From Desulfobacteria bacterium (lineage in GTDB: Bacteria; Desulfobacterota; Desulfobacteria; Desulfobacterales; C00003060): a DNA stretch of 5,055 bases. The stretch covers positions 1-5,055 of the forward strand of contig JAQYWL010000186.1 of NCBI GenBank assembly GCA_030145035.1, written 5' to 3'. Positions 4,946 to 5,055 of the stretch are shown in pieces. Every line of letters begins with the position of its first letter. Position 1 is the stretch's first letter. The notes below the pieces were generated by a model. The model had not been told where the DNA came from, made no database searches, and saw only the letters and a program-made list of their open reading frames with translations. Both the position numbers and the translations under genes were made by a program.

Positions 4946-5055
4946 CCTTGATTTTGCTCGATTCCTCCACAGGCCCTTTGTGACGGCTCACGATGCCATT
5001 TTCATCATGAATCTCCCTCCTAAAAAGCTCATGGCCTCTTTTGGTTGCCATGGGA
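4920..5055 (-). CDS. Unrecognised minus-strand ORF, open at the right edge, ending in the REP hairpin
   Basis: Reading leftwards from the window end, the frame is open through ATG 5051-5049 to a TAG at 4922-4920, giving 43 residues from that ATG or more if the gene begins outside. The sequence is hydrophilic and protein-like (MATKRGHELFRREIHDENGI, then VSRHKGPVEESSK). The last residues (KGVRSQLST) are coded by the right arm and loop of the hairpin, so the natural C-terminus has been replaced. It is the only candidate gene here opposite to the cassettes. No family is recognised, and a chance frame of this length cannot be excluded. Confidence 0.35.
   Translation of the reverse strand, partial: PMATKRGHELFRREIHDENGIVSRHKGPVEESSKIKGVRSQLST

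Noticed and set aside
4882..5022. TAGGAGGG / CCCTCCTA 8-bp inverted repeat around the REP hairpin as insertion ends
   Set aside because: The left copy is explained as a ribosome site, the right copy has no flanking duplication, and 8 bp over this distance can be chance.

Overview
This window reads as part of a bacterial integron gene-cassette array. No integrase gene or attI site lies within it. The case rests on a chain of short, mostly promoterless-looking genes, all on the plus strand, separated by GC-rich folded sites with attC architecture. The sites at 598-680, 1142-1282 and 4812-4859 keep the outer R''/R' core boxes (AAC...GTT) and the inner complementary L''/L' arms. A fourth, 2315-2439, has a damaged R' box. 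The attC sites differ in length and sequence, and base composition shifts from gene to gene. That suits a chromosomal or environmental integron, probably of a proteobacterium, but nothing here fixes the taxon.

Layout: 2-319 is the 3' part of an unrecognised gene. 371-574 is a short ORF resembling only the C-terminal end of a PsbP/DUF1795-like domain, followed by the attC at 598-680. 692-1147 encodes a small membrane protein with two helices and a cytosolic-type zinc ribbon, followed by the attC at 1142-1282. 1308-2285 encodes a 325-residue PD-(D/E)XK-like protein with a substituted catalytic lysine, followed by the degraded attC at 2315-2439. 2501-3283 encodes a second, unrelated PD-(D/E)XK nuclease with intact core residues; its last 30 codons come from an inserted palindromic element. 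After a REP-like hairpin (3317-3343) come a small beta-rich protein (3334-3633, possibly Trypco2-like) and an overlapping HExxH zinc metallopeptidase gene (3620-4802), broken by a one-base frameshift in a T6 run. A compact attC (4812-4859) ends that cassette. The next cassette has a strong Shine-Dalgarno sequence with no useful start, because a near-perfect REP-like hairpin (4896-4945) follows at once. A minus-strand ORF enters from the right edge and ends in that hairpin.

Taken together (inference), two nuclease-fold proteins, a small membrane zinc-ribbon protein and a peptidase with a small partner look like a set of candidate phage- or plasmid-conflict cassettes. REP-like palindromes have inserted near cassette junctions and truncated or re-ended several genes. 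The most interesting candidate for an undescribed system is the overlapping pair at 3334-4802. No defence function is shown by the sequence itself.
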